Shown here: piece after piece, positions 24,468 through 34,731 of the stretch
Layout of the letters: every line of letters begins with the position of its first letter
Numbering within the stretch: the first letter of the stretch is position 1
DNA from: Lasiodiplodia sp. COLG20
Taxonomy: Eukaryota; Ascomycota; Dothideomycetes; Botryosphaeriales; Botryosphaeriaceae
Reading direction: 5' to 3'
DNA: 64,000 bases
NCBI GenBank assembly: GCA_009801085.1
Contig: VNWV01000010.1
Coordinates: 558,001 to 622,000, forward strand
Notes under the pieces: model-generated
Told to the model about the DNA's origin: nothing
The model's input: only the letters and a program-made list of their open reading frames with translations
Database searches by the model: none
Made by a program: the position numbers and the translations under genes

Positions 24468-24534
24468 GAACACAATATATTTGTTTGTATGTACACTGGT
24501 ACCCGCTCGTGGCATCTCAGCCTCCTCAGTGGTG
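24468..24534 (+). repeat. Degenerate direct repeat, copy 2
   Basis: This matches copy 1 along its length with scattered substitutions and small gaps (GAACACAATATATTTG through CTCCTCAGTGGTG). Similarity continues to the right into GAGCGCGACAGCGG and CTACTCTGAGACCCTC. Confidence 0.6.
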
Positions 24535-25060
24535 TGCTGAGCGCGACAGCGGCGGGCTACTCTGAGACCCTCCTCCTGCATAACGAGGCTTCCGGAGAGA
24601 CACTGAATATCTCCCTGACAGGTGACTGTATATCACCAGCAATTTTGAGCATTCTCTTCCTTCTCTCTACGAAGAAACTCATTCGACCACCAGCCTTCGA
24701 TACTGGAAGCCTGCCCTCGCCTCCGATTAAACCTCTGATTGTACTCAGCCAATAGATGACGATAGGGGTCTGGTTTGCATCGCCATCTTTACGTTTCGTA
24801 GAAAGCTTATTGAAAGAACGCCATTTTTCTTCGCGTCATGCTTAAGATTTGGGGAAGAGTAAGGCCATATTTAATACTATTTGTAGTTGAAATACCCAAG
24901 CGATGATTGTCCGGAAACGCTTTACTTGTAGCTTGCGAAAATGGCAACTCCATTGAGAACAGGCAGACGCTGTTTATGAAAGCTTGCGTACCTCCCCAAT
25001 GACTTCGGAATAATCCTTTCCACCCGCGTCAATGCCATCTCTCTGTTTCATACCCTGTGA

Positions 25061-27298
25061 TCATCCAAGCTTAATATCTTCCTGCTTCTTTATGTGTGTC
25101 TCTCTGAGAGCTTCCCGCTTGATGTGGGCAACCCCAATCCTTTCATAGCAGTCTTCAGTTATGCCCACCACAAGTAGACAAGCCTCCATAAAAGACTCAA
25201 ACGTCGTCGACTCGGTATCTGGATCAAAGTCCAGAATGATGGCAAGACAGGGGTGACCAGATAGCGGCATGGGTTGCTGGTAGATGGAGTTCGAAGTCAA
25301 ATTGAGAAAGGCTGGCTTCTCGGCTCCGCTGCATTCCAAGACAAGTTTCTTCCCTGTATTGTCCTGCTTCAGCCTGTCGCCTCTCCATAGCCTGTCGTCG
25401 TCGTACGTAACTATCCTCGCATCAACGGTCAGGGCAGTAACATGCAGATACCTGATCTTGGAGAAGTCGTGCATCTTATCAAACATTGTCTCATATTCCG
25501 TGGCTCGGAGTAGCCTTTTTGATTCTTCGGTCTCAATCAAAATGGAAGGTAGGTATCTGTTCTGGTTTCGAACGCTTTCAAAGCTTCCACGTAAGGATTC
25601 AGGATTGCGTTTACGAATCTCCCAGCTCAACCATACTGACGAGTCGCTAAAACGACGGTTAAATTTCCAACCAGCCCAAGACCAAGATGGAAAGGGCATT
25701 CGTTCGGGCTTTTGGCGATCCCCGGGCGTTTTGCTTTGCCAGAATAGGGCGCAAATGATCGTGCCCTCCCAGGGTTCGTAACTATCTGAAGGCCAATCCT
25801 TCGTCCTTGAGATCGGCAAGCCGGTAATGTGTCTTATGGTAACAGTTTCTTCGTGGAGCCTAGCATCGGCCTTTGTTGATGGTCTATGAGTCCCCTCTTG
25901 GTAGTAATTAAGTACTCCCAGAATTGCATTCACTGTGTCTTCTGGATTCGTCAAGTCTAGAGTGCAGTATTGTGCAATTCTGTCCCATGGAGCCACCTTT
26001 CTCGAATCACTTTCTGTCGCAAAGCTAAACAAAGTTCCTAATGGCGGTACATCTTCATGTCTGAGGGTGATTCCGTGGGGCAAACAATTACTGAAGGCCT
26101 CGAAAAAGATGAAGCTATCGCAATGGAAAAAGACTTGATGGTCCGTGAAAACAAGCCGACGGCGGGACAAGAGGCCTTCTTGGAAAGTCCAGCCTCGCGA
26201 GTACCATTTGCTTTCCTCGACGAGTAGTTTCGGATTTGGAAAGGTTGCAAACAAAGTGTGTGATCCGATTGTGACTGGAGGCGGCCTAGTACGTCTCGTC
26301 TGGTTAACCCCGGGGAGCCCGTGCTGGGGACCATTTCCAGCTGCAGCAATGATGGTGACATGAGCCCCTCCGTAAATCTCGTGCATCTTGCTGATCTGGT
26401 ACTTGAAGTCATCCTGAGGTATACAGTATCGATCGACCCAGAGGTAGCGTAAATTGAGCTGCCGAGTAACTGTGAGAGCATCCTCGATTGTTTTTTCGAG
26501 AGGTCTTTTCAAGTACACGCTGCCTTCTATTTCTTCCAGCCCCCCCTCTTTTGGTTTTTCTTGACCCCAAACATAAGACAATGCCGCGTACTTTGCCGGG
26601 GGTGCCTTGATAATCTTTCCGCTTTCGCAATCAATGACCATCAAGTTTCGTACAGTATCGATCCCTTCAATGAAGTTTCCTTCACTTTCAGAGGATTCCA
26701 ACCACTGTTGAAGCAGCTTGAAATCCACGAAATCCGGCAAAGAGTCTGCAAAGACAATCCCAGGATGTTGCTCGAGCGCTGGCTTTTCTGCGATACACCC
26801 GACGGTGCCAATGATGTCAAGTTTCATTGCATCAAAAATGTGTATTACACATTGAAAAGGGAATTCTGAATATCGAAGGGTCAGGCATGAATGTCGCGTA
26901 TATTCCTCGTGTTCGATTATTGACTCCTCCACAAGACAAGGGGAACACTTCTCGTCTGTGAACCAACTATTCGGACAAATAAACTTCAAGGCCTGGCAAA
27001 GAGAACAACTCGGACTTTTGAAAAGATCGTCCGCAGATTGGAGTTCGAGCACTTCATTCTTTACTACCCAAATAATCTCGTGGTCCAGAGATAGAAGCTC
27101 TTGGATCTTGGGTTTGATCGAGAGACATCTCGGACACAAATCCGTGTCTGCATTGTGGGTCGAGGACTCAGCCCGATCTGCTGAGATGCGGTGATCTTTG
27201 GGTATACCCGAAGGCTCGATTTCTTCTGGCGTTCGCCACGATAGAAGAGACCTTAGCCGCTGAGACATGGAGGGAGGTGATGTATATGACTGTGCCAT
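25061..27298 (-). CDS. HET (heterokaryon incompatibility) domain protein
   Basis: This is a 745-residue, intronless protein. The HET domain lies at about residues 240-400 and shows the three hallmark blocks: KYAALSYVWGQ, LRYLWVDRYCIPQDD and YSRGWTFQEGLLSRRRLVF. Before it come cysteine pairs (CPRCLSIKP and CSLCQALKFICP) that may bind zinc. After it is a long C-terminal region with an SWSWAGWKF segment, common in this architecture. HET domains trigger cell death when genetically different hyphae fuse, and have been likened to TIR domains; most family members have no known recognition partner. The lack of introns and the repeat-bearing flank are typical of lineage-specific HET genes. Confidence 0.93.
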   Translation of the reverse strand: MAQSYTSPPSMSQRLRSLLSWRTPEEIEPSGIPKDHRISADRAESSTHNADTDLCPRCLSIKPKIQELLSLDHEIIWVVKNEVLELQSADDLFKSPSCSLCQALKFICPNSWFTDEKCSPCLVEESIIEHEEYTRHSCLTLRYSEFPFQCVIHIFDAMKLDIIGTVGCIAEKPALEQHPGIVFADSLPDFVDFKLLQQWLESSESEGNFIEGIDTVRNLMVIDCESGKIIKAPPAKYAALSYVWGQEKPKEGGLEEIEGSVYLKRPLEKTIEDALTVTRQLNLRYLWVDRYCIPQDDFKYQISKMHEIYGGAHVTIIAAAGNGPQHGLPGVNQTRRTRPPPVTIGSHTLFATFPNPKLLVEESKWYSRGWTFQEGLLSRRRLVFTDHQVFFHCDSFIFFEAFSNCLPHGITLRHEDVPPLGTLFSFATESDSRKVAPWDRIAQYCTLDLTNPEDTVNAILGVLNYYQEGTHRPSTKADARLHEETVTIRHITGLPISRTKDWPSDSYEPWEGTIICALFWQSKTPGDRQKPERMPFPSWSWAGWKFNRRFSDSSVWLSWEIRKRNPESLRGSFESVRNQNRYLPSILIETEESKRLLRATEYETMFDKMHDFSKIRYLHVTALTVDARIVTYDDDRLWRGDRLKQDNTGKKLVLECSGAEKPAFLNLTSNSIYQQPMPLSGHPCLAIILDFDPDTESTTFESFMEACLLVVGITEDCYERIGVAHIKREALRETHIKKQEDIKLG

Positions 27299-27740
27299 GG
27301 AGAGAACTGTGTCAAAAGAACTTCATGAAGCGTTTTCGATGATGTGTTTTGGTTGAGAGCGTTGCCCCGCAGTCGCCATAAAGGCGGGGTAAAATGATTC
27401 ACTCACATGATAAGTATGCAGACTTTATGCATGCTTACAAGCGTTCGACCAATCTGAGCGTAAGCGGGGCTGCTTGATTTATCGAATTGCAAGCAAGTTC
27501 AGTTGCAAATACTGCTGCTGACCACCACGTGTCCTCCTGGCCGCCTGGTATCTGAGTTCAGAATCACTTTCGTCTCATATAAACCCTAGAACTGTGAGAA
27601 GGATGGTAAAATAATATCTACATGTACATGGGCAACAAAGCTTGCGCCAAGCCATATTTCCACCCATACTCCCTATTCCAGAAGCAGAAGAGGTCAAATA
27701 AGGGGATTGCTAATCCGACGAAACGTGGTCAATATACATC
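27299..27740. other. Intergenic spacer
   Basis: This lies between the start of the HET gene and the 3' end of the tannase-family gene, both on the minus strand. I see no gene. Confidence 0.45.
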
Positions 27741-29566
27741 TCAGTACACAGGTACCGGAATGGCATCAAGCTTCGGTAGCCACGAATCAATCGACTCCTG
27801 ATCATACACGCAATCCATCGTATCATTCCCATGCCACAACGGCCTGAGGGGGAACCCGCAAATCTTCTGCTCCTCGCCTGCATCGTCGCTGCCATCGAGC
27901 ACCGTAGCATTCAGCTTCTCGGGCGCAACTCCACCCTCGACCCACTCGATAACGCTGCCGAGGACATTCTGCGGGAAAGGTCCGTTCGGCTGATCGCTAT
28001 TGACGCCGCAGTGCGCCGCGCCAGGCACGAGGAAGAGGCGGTAGAAGTCGTGCAGGGCGGCATAACTCTCGTTGAAGCCGAGGTCCGGGAACATGGTGCG
28101 GCGCACGGCGTCGTGGTAGATGACGGACGAGGCGGCCGGGATCGAGTTGTCGGACTCGCCGTGGAAGTGGATGACCTTGCCGCCGGACGCCTCGAGCGTG
28201 CTGAGGTCGGGCCAGGTGGTTTCGACCGTGTCGGCGTACTCCTGCAGGCCTTGCATGATCCAGTCGATGAGCGTGTCATAGGTGACGTTGGTGAGCGGCA
28301 GCGAGGTCGAGGCCTTCTTCTCGAGGAAGTAGTTGACCCACTGCACGCCGATGCCGCTGGCCGTCGCCTCCCACGTGCCCGTGTCGCTGTTGTACGTCGT
28401 GCTCGCGTCGGCGAAGCCGGCGGCGGGCTGGTACGAGACGTAGGCCTGGCGGCCCTGCGAGTCGAAGAGGCCGTCGTTGATGAGCTGGGCCACACGAGCT
28501 GCCGCCGCGGACACGGTGCCGTTGACGGCGGGAGAGGAGCTGCCGCCGCCCGGCGCCTGCCTCTTCCTGCGCTTGCCAGGGGGCCCGCCGCCGCCGGACG
28601 ACGCGGCGCAGGCGTAGGGCTCGCCGACGCTGGAGCTGACGTTGTAGTGCAGCTTGCAGAGGTCGGAACGGCCGACGACGCCGTCCTTGCGGCCGTCGAG
28701 CTCGTCGCAGGCGGCGATGGTGTCGTTGGTGATCTTCTCCAGCTCGCACGGCGGCGGGTAGTAGTCCTCGGTGACCTCGACGACGTTGCTGAACAGGTGC
28801 GCGACCTGCTGGAAGGCCATGCGGAAGGCGGGCGCCCCGATGGCCGCCCCGTCGAACTGCGACCCGTACCGCTGCACCTGGCTCCAGCCCTCGCGCCCGC
28901 CCTCCGAGCACCCCTGGTAGTACGAGTAGATGCGCTCGTCTTCGCCGCTGCCGTAGAAGTTCTTGGTCAGCGCTTTGCCTAGCACCGTCATCTCGTGGAT
29001 CGAGCGGTAGCCGAAGTTGTAGAGCTTCTGATAGTCCATTGTGCCGTTGGATGCCAGGATAACGTCCGTCAGCTGCGCGCTCCAGCTTCCGAAGCCGCCG
29101 TCAGTGGTGCCTGCTGCTGCGCCGTAGACGAGTCCGTTGCCGAGGCCTTGCTCTCCTGAAGTGATGGAGAATCCGCCGCCTCCGGTCGTGAGGTAGCGCC
29201 CTTGGAATTGGTCCGGACTAGGGAGCCAGTACCAGACGTTGGTCTTTGGAGCTCGGTCAGCATCTTGTACTTTCAAGAGTGAGATGAGATGCTTACAGTC
29301 TCGCTGGTTCCGTCGCGAGTATAGCCAAAAGTCACGTTGCAGAAATCGAGGCCTGACTTTCCTGGCCAGAGATCGCCCGCCGACACACTGTGATTGTACA
29401 CGGCATTGGCCGTAACGGAATCGGTTGACAGAGTAATGCCCTCCACAGCATCAACGGGTAGAGCTGACTGGACGTAGGTAGTCGTGCAAACATCAGCCAG
29501 GCTGGCAGCAGTGGCACGCAGAGCTGCGGCGCTGGCAATGCCAATCGAATAGCGGGCCGAGCGCAT
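27741..29566 (-). CDS. Secreted tannase/feruloyl esterase family protein
   Basis: Two exons (29566-29297 and 29243-27741), joined over a 53-base intron with a GCTGAC branch site, encode 590 residues. The family hydrolyses ester bonds of gallate or ferulate in plant polyphenols and walls. A signal peptide covers about residues 1-22 (IGIASAAALRATAAS). The nucleophile is Ser203 in GCSEGGREG, next to the conserved Cys202; the catalytic His lies in PGAAHCG near the C-terminus with its partner cysteine, giving the CS-D-HC arrangement. A glycine/serine-rich insertion with KRRKR at 314-318 could be a Kex2 cleavage site, as in Aspergillus tannase, which is cut into two disulphide-linked chains. Substrate (tannin or ferulate) cannot be told from sequence alone. 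A longer start 23 codons upstream would bury the signal peptide. Confidence 0.92.
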
Positions 29567-30941
29567 TGTAGGAAAAGGAGCGAAGCAACCCTTCGCAGGC
29601 TCAAGAAAGAGTGGAAACGAAACCGAATGTTTCACTATCGTGTAGAAACACTACAGCGTAGCAGAAAACTTATACCTATACTTTATAGCAGCGTCGTCTC
29701 CGCGCGAAACTAAAGTCCGAGAACGCCTCGGACTTTAGCTATTTCTTATAGCTGGCCCCACGTTCACTTCTCCCTACATAAGCTTAAATCAGACCCACTT
29801 GTGAACACATAGAGCACATCAGATATATATTCATGAATCATCTTACCATTGAACACTTCAAGTTATGATAAAGCCCGGCTTCGGGCGCTTTCAGTGAAAG
29901 GTCGGTGTTGCTCAAAATCCGAGCTCGACCCAGAATCGAAGGACATAAGAATCGGCCGCTTTGAGATGCGACGCGCGTAACGGCCACACTAATGCATACT
30001 CAACCTTTGTATCAAGCTTCCACCAAGCGAAATTACGCCAGGACCAATGCAAGGCGTTGATATACCTTATTTCACTTTACGAATAGCTCTTGGCGAACCT
30101 GTAAGCATCGCCCAACTTGAAGGAAAAGTAGGGTTCAGTAGTAAAGGGGATAGTGATATCGCATACATTGACAAGTGTTTCATTTCCAAGGAAAGAATCT
30201 TGAAGGGAGCAGCATGCTGTGAGCTGTCGCTCCCTTGCCGCCGGCCGACCGGTAGCACGGCAAGGCATGCTTCGGACACTAAACTGAAACAGGAAACTTC
30301 TCTGCTGAGCCTAAATGACCATCATGCGGGGAGTTCCGGTGTCACTTTCCAGACCTGCTTCAAGGGGAAATCACTAGACCGTGAAGCGACATCGGAGACG
30401 GCTTTGCATCGGCAAATAATACCACTCAATGCGGAATTCCCGAGCGTTTTTGCTGCTCATCCCAGGAATCGTCCCATAGCTTGGCACTGTCAAGCCAAGG
30501 CACCCTTTAAGTCCGAGTCGCACTTGGAGTGATGAATAAGTATATGGTTGGTCGTCTCAATGAAACGGTCAAACTGACAACTAATTCTTTGAGCCCACGC
30601 TCTTTGTATGGAAGAAAAATACTTAGCACTCACGTTCTTTCAATCTTGCCCCAGGCGTTCTCGATGATGAAGTGACATCAAAGAAAAGGCTCCCATCCAG
30701 ACTTACCATGGCGTTGCTTGCTCCTCAGAGTTTCTTTGTCATACTATCTAGAGACATGCTGTCAAACAAGCATACATGAACGAAACTCCATCCAGGCGTC
30801 AGCCACCGTGTTGGACACCAAAGAGCGTTTGTCTTTGAGAGAAAAGTGTATATGATATACTGAGGAAGCTGGACAGATCAATTATCAAACATTCTCTCAA
30901 TAACCCAACCACATACAGTCCTTATCCAAACAACAATAAAC
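29567..30941. other. Intergenic region between divergent secreted-protein genes
   Basis: This stretch separates two divergently transcribed secreted-protein genes. A 161-codon frame at 30047-30532 has no domain, no signal peptide and no supporting context, so I do not call it. Confidence 0.45.
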
Positions 30942-31409
30942 ATGCAACTCACCACACTTATTTCCGCCACGCTCGTCGCCTGCTCTGGCTTCGCAGCCGC
31001 GGCCCCTAACGCCATCCCCACGACCGACCTCGTGTTTCACACCGCCGCGTCCGAGCTTCCCGCCGATTACCAGGGCGTCTCGTCCGAGGTGGGGCAGGAG
31101 ACACACGAGGTCGAGAAGCGCGGCGGCAGCAACTGGGTGCGGCACGTCAAGTTCTGCGAGCACAACAACGGCGGGGGCGTGTGCAACGTCAAGGACTTCA
31201 AGCCGTCGACGGGCTGCTACAACCTCTGGGGCTGGTTGAACGACAAGGTCAGCTCCATCTACCTGGCGCCCGGCACCATGTGCATTCTCTACGCCGACAC
31301 CAACTGCAAGGGCCACTGGCTGAAGGCCGTCGACCCCGGCTACAAGAACCTGAAGTTGTCGGGCGAGATGAATGACAGGATCAGCTCCATGACCTGCTAC
31401 GCTAGGTAG
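30942..31409 (+). CDS. Small secreted beta-gamma-crystallin-like protein
   Basis: This is a 155-residue intronless preproprotein. Residues 1-20 form a signal peptide (TLISATLVACSGFAAAA). A propeptide ends at a dibasic EVEKR (Lys59-Arg60) suited to Kex2. The mature 95 residues carry six cysteines (72, 81, 92, 114, 122, 152). Two N/D-N/D-x-x-S/T-S calcium motifs, NDKVSS (100-105) and NDRISS (144-149), together with CILYADTNCKG are the signature of the beta-gamma-crystallin fold. Such folds also occur in small secreted inhibitors and antimicrobial proteins. Size, cysteine content and processing also fit an effector-like role, which is inference. It sits next to a plant-wall esterase gene. Confidence 0.85.
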   Translation: MQLTTLISATLVACSGFAAAAPNAIPTTDLVFHTAASELPADYQGVSSEVGQETHEVEKRGGSNWVRHVKFCEHNNGGGVCNVKDFKPSTGCYNLWGWLNDKVSSIYLAPGTMCILYADTNCKGHWLKAVDPGYKNLKLSGEMNDRISSMTCYAR

Positions 31410-31628
31410 AAGCTTGAACTTTGGGGAAGATAGCGCATGGGAGTAGAGGGGGTCTGGAGTCTTTTAGTGTAATAATCCATTCATTGATAAAATTAGAAAG
31501 CTATGGAGTAGCTGCAATAAATCAAGTACAACTTGATCTGCCATCGGGATATAATACCGGCCGTTAAGTCATCCTCGATATGCTGTCGTGATCTTGAGGT
31601 GATGGCTGATGGGGGATCCGCCTCTCAC

Positions 31629-32031
31629 TCAGAAGTTCTCCATCTTGTACACCTCGTAAGGAACCTCCTCGTAGGGATGAGCCCTGCACATGGAGTCAGC
31701 TCCGACATCACACCACCATTCAATAGTTGGCTGAGGAGCGGACTAACTTCTTGAGGGCGTCGACCGCTTTCCTGGCGACATCCTCGCCAACGCAGAGTGT
31801 CTCGAACTTGACCTCGTCGACTTCCTCGATCTCGCCGGGTTTCCCGATATGCGGGTTAGCGGAGGCGCCAGGCCTGAACTGACCCTTGCCCGGAGTGGTG
31901 AAGCCGCACTCGGTGTAGTCGCCCGGGCCTGGATAGCGGCCGGCTCCGGTGGCAAATATCGCCGTCTTGATGGCGGGCAGAGCGGCGGGCGGGGTGAAGA
32001 AAACAAGCTTGAAGCGCTGCGGGAGCGACAT
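31629..32031 (-). CDS. Small Nif3/YqfO C-domain-like alpha/beta protein
   Basis: Two exons (32031-31748 and 31683-31629), joined in phase 2 across a 64-base intron with a GCTGAC branch site, encode 112 residues. The protein resembles the small ferredoxin-like domain found inside bacterial YqfO/Nif3 proteins and as stand-alone fungal proteins: FKLVFFTPPAALPAIKTAIF at the start, then GAGRYPGPGDYTECGF and the end HPYEEVPYEVYKMENF. The second exon supplies the characteristic AHPYEEV motif, which supports the splice. Members form oligomers; no enzymatic role is established for the stand-alone form. Confidence 0.85.
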
Positions 32032-33050
32032 TGCTGTTCCGGTGAAACGACGGGATGACGGAGCTAGGCTTGATGTGAGTAGAGTGTCGGATCAGCGCGC
32101 GTCTAGCGTGAGGGAAGCGCAGAGGTAAATCTGGGAGCGGGGTCGGGTGGAGGCCAGTGCTGCGAAATGCGGGCCTGCCCGATGTGCAGAATCGAGATCC
32201 CGATCGCTTTTCGCCCATCGCATTCTTGCTGCTGTGAGCCGGTTTTCAGGCTGCAGTGCCAGCAATCGCATGGCGGCCAGCCGCGTGAAAGCTGATTCGT
32301 GTCCAGTGCAGACAGCAATTGGGGTCTCTTTGTGGAACCAAACAGGAACATGGCCAACGGCAACGACGACACTATTGGAGGCCGCAATTGCCCATGTTAC
32401 ACTCACCAGTGAGATAAAGCCTATTGTTGGAAACAGTGCTGGCACCAATGGGAGAGGGGAAAAGGGGCTCGATTGCGGGGCAAGATGACGCTTGAAGCTT
32501 CAAACGATGGCCAGGAAAGGGCGTTGAGCACGCACCAGGGGCCTATTGAACGGCGGGACCGGTCTGGACGGGCCTTGCCACAGCACGTGTGTTGTTGCGT
32601 CAAGCCACTCCGCCGCTGGCGAGTGTTGGGGCGCGTCTGACGACCAGGCTTCGGCGATCGCGGGCAGCTCTGGTGTTCGATCGTGATGACGTCAGAGATA
32701 TCGCGCAAAGCCACTGCGCCCTCCCACCCAATCGCGGCGAGAGCTCTCCGTGTACCTGAAAGTGATCCGGGGGATTGTCCCGCTAAAATGACGCGCCAAT
32801 AACGTAGTTGCCCACCTGACTGTCCTTCGCGTTCTGTGCTGAGGAGGCGCGGCCGCCTTGTCTGGCCACGCAACGCTGCCAAAGCGCCCTTTCTGCTTGC
32901 GGCACCTGCTGCTTGTGACGATGACGTATGGAAGCTAGAGAAGCACCATAAAAGAAGCCCTTCAACCCCGCCTCTTCTCTCATCATCACACCCTCACTGC
33001 AAACAACTTCACTCATCCACCTCAAACACCAACAACCAACAACCGCAATC
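32032..33050. other. Divergent promoter region upstream of the Hsp12-like gene
   Basis: No gene is supported. The final ~110 bases before the Hsp12-like ATG contain a CATAAAAG sequence near 32949 that could act as a TATA element, followed by a C-rich leader (CAACCCCGCCTC) typical of highly expressed fungal genes. Confidence 0.45.
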
Positions 33051-33430
33051 ATGTCTGACGCCGGCCGCAAGGATTTCACCACCAGTACGATTCCCATGCC
33101 GCATCACCTTCTTCAGATCTCAGGCTGACCCCACATTCAGAGGCTAAGGAGGAGCTCACCCCCGACTCCACCAAGAGCACCCAGCAGAAGACCAAGGAGA
33201 CCTTCACCGACACTGGTGACAAGCTCGCTCGGTAAGCTCTCACGCTGCCGTACAATCATACCCCAAACTCTAACAATCTCTACAGTGGTCTCCAGACCGA
33301 CGACTCCAAGTCTACCGGCCAGGAGGTCGGCGACAAGGTCGGCCGTAGCCACGACCAGCACGCCCACGGCGGCACCGGCGAGAGCATTCTCGACAAGGCC
33401 AAGAGCGCCATTGGCATGGACAAGAAATAA
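33051..33430 (+). CDS. HSP12: Hsp9/Hsp12 family small stress protein
   Basis: Three exons (33051-33084, 33141-33231, 33286-33430) encode 89 residues. The sequence starts MSDAGRKDFT and continues TKSTQQKTKETFTDTGDKLA, GLQTDDSKSTGQEVGDKVGR and a final ILDKAKSAIGMDKK, all diagnostic of the Hsp9/Hsp12/Wh11 family. These are hydrophilic, intrinsically disordered proteins that fold as helices on membranes and stabilise them under heat, osmotic and stationary-phase stress. Length is close to the family norm and both introns have good CTGAC/CTAAC branch sites. The C-rich leader suggests strong expression. Confidence 0.94.
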
Positions 33431-34731
33431 GCTGTTCGCCTGACGGCAGCGACTACGGGAAATGATTTGACGATGGAAATCCTCAAGAGGCCCTACAGCC
33501 TGTAACAGTAGTCTTATGATACCACTTTACGACGAGAAATGAACTCAATTCTCTGAACCTTACACACTTTTGTTTGCATCGTGACTATTGCGACGAGTGA
33601 AATATGCACCATGCTGGAAGCTATGCCATTTCTGCATCTGATTGGTCTGTTGCTGAAGAGGAAGCTCTTGCACCGAGGCAAGTAGAGCTATGTGATGACG
33701 ACTAATTAGGGATGGCGACTAACCGAATTTGGATGTTGTATAGCTGCTACATGAATCAAGGCTGCGAGTGGGCTCGCGCTGCAGGCGGGAGAGGTGAGGT
33801 GGCGATCACAGGGTTCGAATGGCGTCGGACTCGAATCATGGTTGTGCTAAGCTACGGGATCTGCTGCAGACCATCAGCGTACCTGCAGTCGACGACCGCC
33901 GATCACCTTTTGTTGTTCTGTGATCTGATGAGGCTGGGCGCCACCGCAACTTTTTTTTTCGTGCGCTGTCGATGCCTCAGGCGCATGTCGCAGGCGCGAG
34001 GCCCGTGTCACAAGGCCGGTGGTCGGGCATTTTTTCGCAGGCAGAAAGGAAGCGTGACGACAGAGGAGAGTGCGTGCACCACGTTGGCAGACCAAGAATC
34101 CGGGCGAGGCTGACGAGCACGCACAGGGTCTGCGGCGCGCTGGGATGACGCTGGCAAGCAGGCAGCGGGCGCTCGCTCCGCCCCCACGGATTGGCGGGGC
34201 GCGGACGGGCGGTTCGCGGTTGCTGGGGCCGCCGTGTTTACCATGCGAGAAGCTTGGGCCACCACCACTGAGCGGGAGGCTGGGGATCTCCAGAGCGTGT
34301 GGCTGGGAACAACCTCCCCATTTTCTTGCACACCGCGCAGTCACATCACTACTAGCTGCGCGCCGCGTCCCAGAGAACCTTCTCTCTCCACTTTCCACAC
34401 CCTTCGCAGAATTATTCTGACGGCCCCGCGCAGCTCAGCAAGCCGTCCGCCAGCTGTTTGCGCCAGAGCGAGCTTGCCGAGACCCTGCTCATCCTCCCCA
34501 CCACACCACCAAGACAACAACGAGAGCCCCGCGCCTCTGCATTCCGCACCCTTCCGCAGACAAAGACTCCCCTCCCACGCGCGCATTCCATCTCCACGCC
34601 CAAACCACCAAGCACCGGAGAACAATCACTCCGGTGTCGATTGGCAATCCCAATCCGTCCCGCGCTTGCTTCCTCGGGCCTACGGGCGCCGCTGAAGTAC
34701 CCTCTACATCAGGATTGACACCCTCTAATCC
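33431..34731. other. Intergenic region with the leader of the Fig1 gene
   Basis: Frames of up to 174 codons at 33870-34700 on both strands are arginine/proline-rich shadows in a GC-rich leader. I see no gene. Confidence 0.45.

Larger units (their letters stand above)
23046..25060. other. Gene-free region with degenerate repeats
   Basis: No gene is supported in this 2 kb. It contains two related copies of a ~70-base sequence about 1.3 kb apart (listed separately). The last ~300 bases lie beyond the 3' end of the minus-strand HET gene. Confidence 0.5.

Noticed and set aside
27831..28982. 383-codon plus-strand frame opposite the tannase-family gene
   Set aside because: Antisense shadow: the minus strand has signal peptide, catalytic motifs and correct splicing.
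30047..30532. 161-codon plus-strand frame
   Set aside because: No signal peptide, domain or splice support; isolated in a spacer.
33805..33825. GTTCGAAT resembling a tRNA B box
   Set aside because: It is not followed by the matching stem and no A box or cloverleaf can be drawn.
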